Shown here: positions 35,681 through 42,862 of the stretch, piece after piece | Numbering within the stretch: the first letter of the stretch is position 1 | Layout: each line of letters begins with the position of its first letter | NCBI GenBank assembly: GCA_902464615.1 | Contig: CABQKA010000007.1 | Span: forward strand, 27,561 to 91,560 | Direction of reading: 5' to 3' | DNA length: 64,000 nt | Source of the DNA: an uncultured Prevotella sp. | GTDB taxonomy: Bacteria; Bacteroidota; Bacteroidia; Bacteroidales; Bacteroidaceae | Notes under the pieces: model-generated | Databases searched by the model: none | The model's input: only the letters and a program-made list of their open reading frames with translations | What the model was told of the DNA's origin: nothing | Translations under genes and position numbers: made by a program

Positions 35681-36892
35681 TCAGCGCGGACGGCTGCTCC
35701 CGTCCAGCCACTCTCCGCGCCAGACCTCGGGCGTGCGTACGCCGGGCTTCAGCTCGCCGTTCAGCCAGAGGAAGGTCCGTCCCTGCCCCGCGACGGCCGC
35801 GCCCGCCCGGGCGGCCTGGGGAGCATGGCCTACGATGCGCCAACGGTCGGCCGCCGCGTCGTAGGCCAATACGAAAGCATTCAGCCGGTAGGCCGCAGGA
35901 GGCTGGGTCATGTACCGGTAGGCCGCGGCCTTATAGCGGGCGACAGCGGCCGTATCGCCCTCCCGCGCAGCCCGCGCGGCGGCTTCCTCGCGGCGTAGCG
36001 CGGCAAGAAACACGTCCTTGTCCACCCCGCCCAGACAAAGGGCAACGGTGTCGTTCACGGCATAGCCCGCACCGCCGCCCAGGCTGAGCGGAAGTCCCGA
36101 AGTGCCGGCCGGGGCGGCCACCGTATGCCAGCGCCGCTCGGAAGGCACATAGCAAAGCGACGACGTGCTCAGCGTGGCAGACTGCCCGCCGGCCGCCGCT
36201 GCAAAACCGCCGAAGACGAAGAGGCACCACTCCCCGCCGCGCCGCAGGCCGACGGCCACAGCCTGCGTCCGGGGGTTGCCGGGCATGGGCGGTTCCGTGC
36301 GCCAGCCGGCCGAGGGACGGTCGAGCGAAAGGGAATAGACCGCCGTAGAGGGCCGGCCGGACTGATTGCCCCCGGCCACGTAGACGCGGCTCCCTACCCG
36401 CGCCGCGCAAAGGTTGTCCATCGGGACCGGAAGGGAGGGTAGCGTGTCGCACAGCAGCCCTTTCCCACTGCGGTCGAGCCGCAGCCGGAATACCGCGGAA
36501 AGCGGCCCCGCAGCCGACTGGCCGCCGAGGCAGAGCAATCCGTCGGGAAGGGCAACGCTGGCCCCGTAGGCCGCCGGGGACGGCAAGCGGCCCACCTGCC
36601 GCCACTCCTGTCCGCACCCGGAACGGGAAGACACGAGGACCACATCGTAATAGACCTTCGGGCCACCCTCTGCCGCCGGGACGCCGGGAAAGTTACAGCC
36701 GCCGGCCCACCAGACCAGTGTGTCGGCCACGCCGGCATAGGACGCCGAAACGCCTTGCGCGAAACGCGCGTCGGTCAATTGTCCGGGCATTCGTCCGGCT
36801 TGCCAAATCAGGCTGTCCTGCGCCGCGGCCGTTCCCGTGCCAAGGGCAGCGGACAGCAGCACGCAGATGCCCATACATCGTATTTTTCTCAT
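35681..36892 (-). CDS. nanM: Kelch-repeat protein, probable N-acetylneuraminate epimerase (mutarotase)
   Basis: The 403-residue product has a signal peptide ('CMGICVLLSAALGTGTAAAQ') and a series of kelch blades with GG pairs, for example 'PDGLLCLGGQSAAGPL', 'RVYVAGGNQSGRPS' and 'LFVFGGFAAAAGGQ'. In Bacteroidota, such proteins in nan clusters match NanM, the periplasmic mutarotase that converts alpha- to beta-sialic acid. It ends the nan operon. The frame is open to 37069 through array F, giving a repetitive heptapeptide leader, but the signal peptide shows that translation starts at 36892 or 36895. A gap of about 245 bases separates it from nanE, so it may also have its own promoter. Confidence 0.8.
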   Translation of the reverse strand: MRKIRCMGICVLLSAALGTGTAAAQDSLIWQAGRMPGQLTDARFAQGVSASYAGVADTLVWWAGGCNFPGVPAAEGGPKVYYDVVLVSSRSGCGQEWRQVGRLPSPAAYGASVALPDGLLCLGGQSAAGPLSAVFRLRLDRSGKGLLCDTLPSLPVPMDNLCAARVGSRVYVAGGNQSGRPSTAVYSLSLDRPSAGWRTEPPMPGNPRTQAVAVGLRRGGEWCLFVFGGFAAAAGGQSATLSTSSLCYVPSERRWHTVAAPAGTSGLPLSLGGGAGYAVNDTVALCLGGVDKDVFLAALRREEAAARAAREGDTAAVARYKAAAYRYMTQPPAAYRLNAFVLAYDAAADRWRIVGHAPQAARAGAAVAGQGRTFLWLNGELKPGVRTPEVWRGEWLDGSSRPR

Positions 36893-36980
36893 CATTTTCG
36901 CAATATTTGAAATTTTCCTCTCCTCCCGGCGCCGGCGGACTGCCATAAGCGGCCCGCGGTCCACCCTTGCGGGTACGCCC

Positions 36981-37043
36981 ACGGGGCTAAGGCCCGTGCG
37001 CACTGGAATAGGCCCCGTCCGGACCGGGCTAAGGCCCGTGGGC
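36981..37043. repeat. 21-bp array F (3 units) inside the nan operon
   Basis: Units start at 36981, 37002 and 37023. The ends of the array form nine-base complementary arms (GCCCACGGG and CCCGTGGGC). It lies between the nanE stop and the nanM start, so as a hairpin it could lower nanM expression relative to the upstream genes. Confidence 0.8.
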
Positions 37044-37138
37044 GCGGCAAGCGGCCGGGAAAACGTCAAGCCGCGCCCCGCCCCGCGCGAAAACAGCCGG
37101 CCGCCCCGTCGGACAGACGAAGCGGCCGGTTGCCTTTT

Positions 37139-38332
37139 TCAAATCTCGCCCAGGATGGTGCGGCAAAGCCGGTAGCCGCATACCATCATGCGGGGAATAT
37201 GGAACGGCCCTTTGAACAGGTTGCCTTTGGCCGTCTGGGCCACGGTGCCGTCGCGGTGGAGGTAGCCGAACCATTCGCCGTACTCCTCGTCGGGGAAATG
37301 CGCGTAGGCCCAGTCGCTGACCATGCGGTGCCAGGCCAGATACTTCAAGTCGCCGGTGACGTGGTATGCGTAGAGCGTGGCGATGATGGCTTCGGTCTGC
37401 GGCCACCAGAACTTCATGTCTTGCGAATAGTCCTGGGCCGGCAGCCCTTTGCAGTCGCGGAAATTGATGATGCCGCCATGCGTTTCGTCCCATCCCCATT
37501 TCCAGGACCAGTCGAGTATCTGCAAGGCCATGGCGCGCAAGGCGTCGTCGTCGCGGTGGCAAGCCTCCTCGAGCAGGAACCAGGCGGTCTCGATGCAGTG
37601 TCCGGGGTTGATGGTACGTCCGTTGTTCGTGTCGATGAACTCTCCGTTCGGGCCGACCGTTTCCAGCAGGGCCTTGAACTCCGGGTGCATGAAGCAGTCG
37701 CGCAGCAAGGCGATGGAGCGGTCTATCTGGGCGTCGAGGACGGGGTCGCTGATGACCTCGCGCACGCGGGCTGCCGTGTTCACCAGTATCATTGTAACGG
37801 AATGGCCCTGCATAGGCATCGTGTCGAGATACTTCGGTTCGAGGATGCCGGGCGTCGCAAGAAAATGGAGCGTGCGCTTGAAGAGTTCGAGCGCCTTGCG
37901 GGCATAGGTTTCGTCGCCTGTAGCCTTGGCATATTCGGCCATGGCGATGATGGCGAAACTCTCGGAAAAGACGTAGCGGCGCTTGCGCAGGGGCGTGCCG
38001 TCCGCCATCACTTCAAAAAACATCCGGCCGTCCTTGTCGAAACAGTGGGCCTCGATGAAATCGAGCGCGGAGCGTGCGGCCTCGAGCCAGACGGGGAAAG
38101 GGGCCACATTATTATAGGCGAAAGCGCAAACGAAGGCGAAGCGCCCCTGAAACCAGACGGACTTTGTTCCGTCCATGAGCGAGCCGTCGCGGTCAAGGCA
38201 AGTGTAGACGCCGCCGTGCTCGCGGTCCCATCCGTGCTTCAGCCAGAACGGCAGGATGTTCTGCGTCAGGTCGTACTTGTAGCGCGCTTTCCATTCGCCG
38301 AGATATTGTCTGATGTCCAACATGGCGTTCAT
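37139..38332 (-). CDS. N-acylglucosamine 2-epimerase family protein, probable ManNAc epimerase
   Basis: This 397-residue (alpha/alpha)6-barrel protein has the AGE features 'FWLKHGWDREHGGVYTCLDR', 'WFQGRFAFVCAFAY', 'NPGHCIETAWFLLEEA' and 'WSWKWGWDETHGGI'. In sialic-acid operons it interconverts N-acetylmannosamine, released by NanA, and N-acetylglucosamine. This replaces the NanK/NanE kinase route of Escherichia coli, as is known for Bacteroides. Its ATG overlaps the nanA stop (ATGA), so translation is coupled. There is no signal peptide, so it is cytoplasmic. An alternative ATG lies three codons in. Confidence 0.92.
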   Translation of the reverse strand: MNAMLDIRQYLGEWKARYKYDLTQNILPFWLKHGWDREHGGVYTCLDRDGSLMDGTKSVWFQGRFAFVCAFAYNNVAPFPVWLEAARSALDFIEAHCFDKDGRMFFEVMADGTPLRKRRYVFSESFAIIAMAEYAKATGDETYARKALELFKRTLHFLATPGILEPKYLDTMPMQGHSVTMILVNTAARVREVISDPVLDAQIDRSIALLRDCFMHPEFKALLETVGPNGEFIDTNNGRTINPGHCIETAWFLLEEACHRDDDALRAMALQILDWSWKWGWDETHGGIINFRDCKGLPAQDYSQDMKFWWPQTEAIIATLYAYHVTGDLKYLAWHRMVSDWAYAHFPDEEYGEWFGYLHRDGTVAQTAKGNLFKGPFHIPRMMVCGYRLCRTILGEI

Positions 38333-39243
38333 TTGTTACAACGGTTGAAGAAATCAATGACCTCAAGTTCGGCTTTCATGCGCGCCTCTTCGTCGTCCGT
38401 CATATTCTGGAACGGCGTGCGGTTCTTACCCAAGTCGAAACCGATCAGCTTCATGATGCGTTTTCCGGCTACGATGTTGCCGCGATAATGGCAGATGACG
38501 TTGATCACCTCCTGGGCGTAGTTCTGCAAAGCGCGGGCCTGTTCGATGTCGCCCCGTTCCCACGCGTCGAGGATGCCGGTCAGGCAACGGCCGTTGTAGT
38601 TTGTGGTCCCGCCGATGCCGCCCTGTGCGCCGCCCATGGCAAGGCTGGGCAAGATGGTCTCGTCCTGTCCGTGCAGCATGTCGAACTTTCCGCCGTCGTA
38701 GAGACGGCATTGGTTGTACTCGTAGAGGCTTTCGTAGGTGTACTTGATGCCGGCGAAGTTGGGTATCCGTCCGTCGACGGCCTTGAGGAAGTCCACCATC
38801 GGGAGGTAAGCGCCGTTGAATGCCGGGATATGGTAGAAATAGAACGGCAGTCCGGGAGCGGCGGAGGCTATTTCCTCACAATAGGCCACCAGTTCCTCCA
38901 CACGGTTCACCTTGGGGAAAGGCGGCGCCATGGCACCTATGCCCCACGCGCCTAAAGCCTGGGCGTGGGCGGCCAGTGCGCGGCTCGACTTCACACAGGT
39001 GCTGCCCACATGGACAATAACCTTGAAGCCTTCCGGTACGGCGTCCATCCACGCTTCGGCCAGCTTGATGCGCTCGTCCTCAGTGAGCATATAGCCTTCG
39101 CCGGACGAACCGTTGATGAAAACACCCTTCAGGCCGTTGCGCTGCAGCATGCTGGCGTATCCGCCTATGGGCGCGTAGTTTACTTCACCGTTCTCGGAAA
39201 ACGGAGTAAATGGGGCGTCTATCAGCCCTCTTATCTTTTCCAT
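38329..39243 (-). CDS. nanA: N-acetylneuraminate lyase
   Basis: The 304-residue protein is a DapA/NanA-type aldolase. It has 'GVFINGSSGEGYMLTEDERI', 'FYFYHIPAFNGAYL' (catalytic tyrosine) and 'FAGIKYTYESLYEYNQC' (Schiff-base lysine). The GSSGEGY motif and the neighbours (transporter, YhcH, epimerase) indicate sialic acid cleavage to pyruvate and ManNAc in the cytoplasm. It follows yhcH after about 50 bases and overlaps the epimerase gene by four. The length is typical of the family. Confidence 0.94.
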   Translation of the reverse strand: MEKIRGLIDAPFTPFSENGEVNYAPIGGYASMLQRNGLKGVFINGSSGEGYMLTEDERIKLAEAWMDAVPEGFKVIVHVGSTCVKSSRALAAHAQALGAWGIGAMAPPFPKVNRVEELVAYCEEIASAAPGLPFYFYHIPAFNGAYLPMVDFLKAVDGRIPNFAGIKYTYESLYEYNQCRLYDGGKFDMLHGQDETILPSLAMGGAQGGIGGTTNYNGRCLTGILDAWERGDIEQARALQNYAQEVINVICHYRGNIVAGKRIMKLIGFDLGKNRTPFQNMTDDEEARMKAELEVIDFFNRCNK

Positions 39244-39293
39244 AACCCTTAATATATATAATTATTGTACAGTCTTCTTGGAATCGGGCTTAC

Positions 39294-39749
39294 TCAGTCG
39301 CGGGCCAGGCGTACTTTGCCGATGAGCTTGCGCACGTGGCCTTGGCCTACGATGGGGGCGTGCGCGTCCTCGGGGTAAACGATGGCGAAATCGCCGGGAC
39401 GCAGCGTGAACCAGGCTGCGGGACGGTCGCCGTAGAGGGCGCAGTCCGCCGACGGGTCGAAAGGCTGCCGGACGTCGCAAGCACGGGCTAAAGGCAGCCA
39501 CCCGAAGCGTTCCTCGCCTTCGAGTACGACGTGGATGTCCAAATAGTCGCGGTGCGCCTCGAGCACTTGGCGCTCGGCCGGTATCAGTTCGGAGCGCACG
39601 TTGTTGATGAAAAGCCGGTCGCCGTCCAGTTCGATGCGGCCCAGCGGGGCGTGGAGCAGGTCGTGCTCCTTTACGTAGTCGAAGAATTGCTTGAAGAGCG
39701 GATGGAGAGTCTCGTAGCGTCCGCTCTCGTCCAATGTGGAAAGTATCAT
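39294..39749 (-). CDS. YhcH/YjgK/YiaL family (DUF386) protein
   Basis: The 151-residue cupin-like protein has 'AHRDYLDIHVVLEGEERFGW', 'WFTLRPGDFAIVYPEDAHAP' and a C-terminal 'KLIGKVRL'. These are metal-binding and core strands of the YhcH family. Members occur in sialic-acid operons and are proposed to act on sialic acid or a related sugar, possibly as an anomerase. Here it lies between the transporter and nanA genes, 27 bases after the transporter. The exact reaction is not established. Confidence 0.9.
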   Translation of the reverse strand: MILSTLDESGRYETLHPLFKQFFDYVKEHDLLHAPLGRIELDGDRLFINNVRSELIPAERQVLEAHRDYLDIHVVLEGEERFGWLPLARACDVRQPFDPSADCALYGDRPAAWFTLRPGDFAIVYPEDAHAPIVGQGHVRKLIGKVRLARD

Positions 39750-39776
39750 GGTGCGGTAATTTTGAGACTGGGGAAA

Positions 39777-41012
39777 TCATTCCATGTTGTCCGTGCGGGG
39801 GCGCAGGAAATAAAGCTGCACCGCCACGGCCAGGACTACGACAAGCCCCATCGCGGCGAAGCCGAAGCCGAGGTTACCCTTGTCGGCCCACGAGCCGAGC
39901 ACGGTCGTCACGGCCGCACCGGCAAAGACGCCGATCATATTCATAAGCCCGTAGGCCGTACTGCGGTGGCGCGAAGGCACGAACTGGCAGAGGATGGGCA
40001 TATTGTTTGCGTCGAACATGCCGTAGCCTACGCCGAAGAGCAGCCCGGAAGCCACGATGCCCGCCACGCTATGGCTGTAGCCCAGCAGGAGCAGCGAGGG
40101 CACCATCATGGCCAGTCCGATGGCACTGGTAAAGACGCGGCCGCGCACGTTGCGGCGCACCCAGCGGTCCGACAGCATGCCGCCCGCCACAACGCCTACG
40201 AACGACGACGCGGCTATTGTTATCGTAGCCAAAGGCCCTGCGCTGGCCATCGGCATACCGAGCGAGGAGGAGAACAGCGTCGGAAGCCAGTTCTTCGTAG
40301 CCCAGCCCGGGAGGCTCGACACGGCGAAGAAGAACAGGATGACCCAGAACGCGCCACAGCCCAGGACGGCGCGCAGCCCGCTCCACAGGCCGGCCTTCTC
40401 GCCTTCCTTGCGTAGCGGCCGCGGCTCTTCACAGGCTGCGGCGGGCGCGTCGCGCAGGAAGAGCATCAGTACCACGGCATAGGCGATGCCGACGATGCCG
40501 AACCAGTGGAAGGCCGTGTGCCACGTGAAGGCAGCCGCCACCGTCGCACCGAAGCCGCCCACGGCCTGGCCCACGTAGAGGCCCGTCATGTGGATGCCCA
40601 CGGCCAGCGAGCGCGATCCGCCCGTGTGCCAGTCCGCTATGAGCGAGAGGGCGGCCGGCAGGTAGAGCGCCTCGCTCACGCCCATCACGGCGCGCAACGT
40701 GAAGAGCTGGGCGAACGTGTCGGCATAGCCCATCAGGAACGTTACGCCGGACCACACGAAGAGGCTGCCCACCACCAGCCACTTGCGGCTGAAGCGGTCG
40801 CCCGCCATGCCGGCGAAGGGGCTTACCAGGCCATAGACCCACAAGAAGATGCCCATCAGCCAGCCGAAGGCCTCGCCTTTCTGCAACTCGACAATGTCCA
40901 GCTTCATGGCTTCCTGCATCGTCGAAAGCATCTGCCGGTCCATATAGTTAAGCAAGGCCACGAACCACAGCAAGGCCACGACCACCCAGGGATATATTTT
41001 CCGTTTCATCAT
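39777..41012 (-). CDS. nanT: MFS transporter, probable sialic acid permease
   Basis: The 411-residue protein has twelve predicted membrane helices and MFS landmarks. These include 'LLNYMDRQMLSTMQEAM' in helix 1, the 'GMAGDRFSRKWLVVGS' loop 2-3 motif and 'YGMFDANNMPILCQFVPSRH' late in the second half. It resembles the anion:cation symporter/glucarate-type branch that includes Bacteroidota NanT. It is first in the nan operon and would import N-acetylneuraminate through the inner membrane. ATG 41012 (MMKRKIYPW) or 41009 fits; the frame to 41048 is less likely given the -7 box at 41084-41091. No dedicated outer-membrane sialic-acid receptor (NanOU) is present nearby. Confidence 0.86.
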   Translation of the reverse strand: MMKRKIYPWVVVALLWFVALLNYMDRQMLSTMQEAMKLDIVELQKGEAFGWLMGIFLWVYGLVSPFAGMAGDRFSRKWLVVGSLFVWSGVTFLMGYADTFAQLFTLRAVMGVSEALYLPAALSLIADWHTGGSRSLAVGIHMTGLYVGQAVGGFGATVAAAFTWHTAFHWFGIVGIAYAVVLMLFLRDAPAAACEEPRPLRKEGEKAGLWSGLRAVLGCGAFWVILFFFAVSSLPGWATKNWLPTLFSSSLGMPMASAGPLATITIAASSFVGVVAGGMLSDRWVRRNVRGRVFTSAIGLAMMVPSLLLLGYSHSVAGIVASGLLFGVGYGMFDANNMPILCQFVPSRHRSTAYGLMNMIGVFAGAAVTTVLGSWADKGNLGFGFAAMGLVVVLAVAVQLYFLRPRTDNME

Positions 41013-41083
41013 GATGAGAGTTTTTTTGTGCCAAAGGTTTTCACGCATTTCTCCCGCCCGTTGTCACGGACAGCGTGGATGCG

Positions 41084-41091
41084 CAAAGGTA
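41084..41091 (-). promoter_or_regulatory. -7 box of the nan operon
   Basis: On the minus strand this is TACCTTTG, within TTTTTCCTTACCTTTGC (41083-41099). The same 17 bases occur at the GH29 promoter. Confidence 0.65.
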
Positions 41092-41155
41092 AGGAAAAAA
41101 AGTGAGACGCCGGCGGAGGGCATGTTATTTTTTTACGCCAATACGGCCGCACGCC

Positions 41156-41218
41156 ACGGGGCTAAGGCCCGTAGCCACGGGAATAAGCCCCGCAGGAGCA
41201 AGCCTTAGCCCCGTGGCC
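41156..41218. repeat. 21-bp array G (3 units) between divergent promoters
   Basis: Units start at 41156, 41177 and 41198. The outer edges form 16-base perfect inverted arms (41153-41168 with 41202-41217). Both flanking genes point away from it, so a role as an ordinary terminator of either gene is excluded. Confidence 0.8.
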
Positions 41219-41309
41219 GCGGGAACGCCGGCGCGGCGCGACGCGTCCGCACGTCGCCGCCGAAACATAAAAAAAGGCGGAAACGCACAGCCGGACGCGC
41301 ATTTTTCCT

Positions 41310-41317
41310 TACCTTTG
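41310..41317 (+). promoter_or_regulatory. -7 box of the GH29-GH2 operon
   Basis: TACCTTTG lies within TTTTTCCTTACCTTTGC (41302-41318), the same 17-mer as at the nan promoter on the opposite strand. The leader to ATG 41388 would be about 64 bases. Confidence 0.65.
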
Positions 41318-41387
41318 CAAAGACACACACGCGGTGCGCACAGCGCTCCGCCTCTTTACAGAACACATATAAATATACCCGGCCACC

Positions 41388-42860
41388 ATGAGAAACGTTT
41401 TTTTCTCCTGTTTCCTGTCCGCTTTCCTGCTCGCCGCGCCTGTGCCGGCCGCCGCCCAAGCCAACCATGAAGAAATCCCATTGAAATACGGAGCCAGCCA
41501 TGACGGCAAACGGCAGGACGCTGCAATGAGACACTTCCGCGAGTCGCGCCTCGGCGCATTTGTCCACTGGGGGCTTTATGCCATACCGGGCGGCACGTGG
41601 AACGGCAAAGTCTACCCCGGGGCCGCCGAGTGGCTCGAATCGTGGGCCAAGGTGCCCTCCGAGCAATGGATGGAGCTCATGCGGCAATGGGACCCAAAGG
41701 CCTTCGACCCAAAGGCCTGGGCACGCATGTTTAAGGAAATGGGGGCCCGCTACGTGAAAATCACGACCAAGCACCACGAAGGCTTTTGCCTCTGGCCCAG
41801 CCGCTATTCGCCCTATACCGTAGCCCACACGCCCTATAAGCGCGACATCCTCGGCGAACTGGTCCGTGCGCTCAACGACGAAGGCATTGACGTCCATTTC
41901 TATTTCTCTGTCATGGACTGGAGCCACCCCGACTGGCGCTCCGCCATCCGTTCCGCCGAAGACAGTGTGGCCTTCGCCCGTTTCCTCACGTTCACGGAAA
42001 ACCAACTGCGCGAGCTGGCCACGCGCTACCCCACGGTGAAGGACTTCTGGTTCGACGGTACATGGGACGAAAGCGTGAAGCGCAACGGATGGTGGACGGC
42101 CCGCGTCGAAAAGATGCTGAAAGAACTTGTCCCAGGCATCACCGTCAACAGCCGCCTGCGCGCCGACGACTACGGCAAGCGCCACTTCGACAGCAACGGC
42201 CGCCTCATGGGCGACTATGAATCGGGCTACGAGCGGCGGTTGCCCGACCCCGTGCGCGACCTGCGCGTCACGCAGTGGGACTGGGAGGCCTGCATGACAC
42301 TGCCCGAGAACCAATGGGGATACCACCGCGACTGGTCGCTCAGCTACGTGAAGTCGCCGGAAGAGGTGCTCGAACGCATTGTCCACGCCGTCTCGATGGG
42401 CGGCAACATGGCGGTCAACTTCGGACCGCAGCCCGACGGGGACTTCCGCCCGGAAGAAAAACGGATGGCACAGGCCATAGGCCGGTGGATGAAGCGTTAC
42501 GGCGAGTGCGTCTACGGCTGTGACTACGCCGGCTGGGAGAAACAGGACTGGGGATACTTCACCGCCCGCGGGGACTCGGTCTACATGGTCGTATTCAACC
42601 GCCCCTACTCCGGAAACGCCACGGTGAAAGTGCCGGCCGGCACGCGCCTCGCCGGAGCCACAATGGTCGGCGCACCCACCGGCACACCGGCGCTGCGGAT
42701 TACCGAAACGGAGCGCAACACGTATAACGTCGCCATGCCGGCCGCCGACCCGGGCGAGCCTTTTGCCATCCGTCTGGCCACGGAGCGCAGCGGCAAGTCC
42801 GGCAGCCAGTACCGCGACGCCCTCACCTATGTCCGACACAACACACCTCTACACCCATAA
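41388..42860 (+). CDS. Alpha-L-fucosidase (GH29)
   Basis: The 490-residue secreted enzyme has a signal peptide ('FLSAFLLAAPVPAAAQA'). GH29 motifs are 'GAFVHWGLYAIPGGTW', 'YVKITTKHHEGFCLWPS' and 'VKDFWFDGTWDES', with the nucleophile Asp near 223. A C-terminal beta-sandwich follows. GH29 enzymes release alpha-1,3/1,4- or other fucose linkages, complementing the GH95 enzyme at 24378. Its promoter shares a 17-base segment with the divergent nan operon, suggesting joint control. The GH2 gene starts two bases after its stop, so the two are surely co-transcribed. Confidence 0.94.
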   Translation: MRNVFFSCFLSAFLLAAPVPAAAQANHEEIPLKYGASHDGKRQDAAMRHFRESRLGAFVHWGLYAIPGGTWNGKVYPGAAEWLESWAKVPSEQWMELMRQWDPKAFDPKAWARMFKEMGARYVKITTKHHEGFCLWPSRYSPYTVAHTPYKRDILGELVRALNDEGIDVHFYFSVMDWSHPDWRSAIRSAEDSVAFARFLTFTENQLRELATRYPTVKDFWFDGTWDESVKRNGWWTARVEKMLKELVPGITVNSRLRADDYGKRHFDSNGRLMGDYESGYERRLPDPVRDLRVTQWDWEACMTLPENQWGYHRDWSLSYVKSPEEVLERIVHAVSMGGNMAVNFGPQPDGDFRPEEKRMAQAIGRWMKRYGECVYGCDYAGWEKQDWGYFTARGDSVYMVVFNRPYSGNATVKVPAGTRLAGATMVGAPTGTPALRITETERNTYNVAMPAADPGEPFAIRLATERSGKSGSQYRDALTYVRHNTPLHP

Positions 42861-42862
42861 AC

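Larger units (their letters stand above)
41013..41387. other. Divergent control region between nanT and GH29
   Basis: This 375-base region has no gene. It carries two outward-facing promoters (41084-41091 minus, 41310-41317 plus) that share an identical 17-base segment, with array G between them. The likely transcription starts are near 41077 (-) and 41324 (+). Confidence 0.65.

Noticed and set aside
36893..37069. In-frame N-terminal extension of nanM encoding heptapeptide repeats
   Set aside because: The extension is simply array F read in frame. The internal signal peptide at 36892 is the credible start.
41156..41218. Array as an insertion-sequence remnant or MITE
   Set aside because: I see no target-site duplication, no terminal inverted repeats of transposase type and no transposase gene. 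The strict 21-base period fits a tandem unit better.
41205..42839. Long open frame (544 codons) on the minus strand
   Set aside because: It lies opposite the GH29 fucosidase, shows no family features and runs into array G. Codon-bias shadow explains it.
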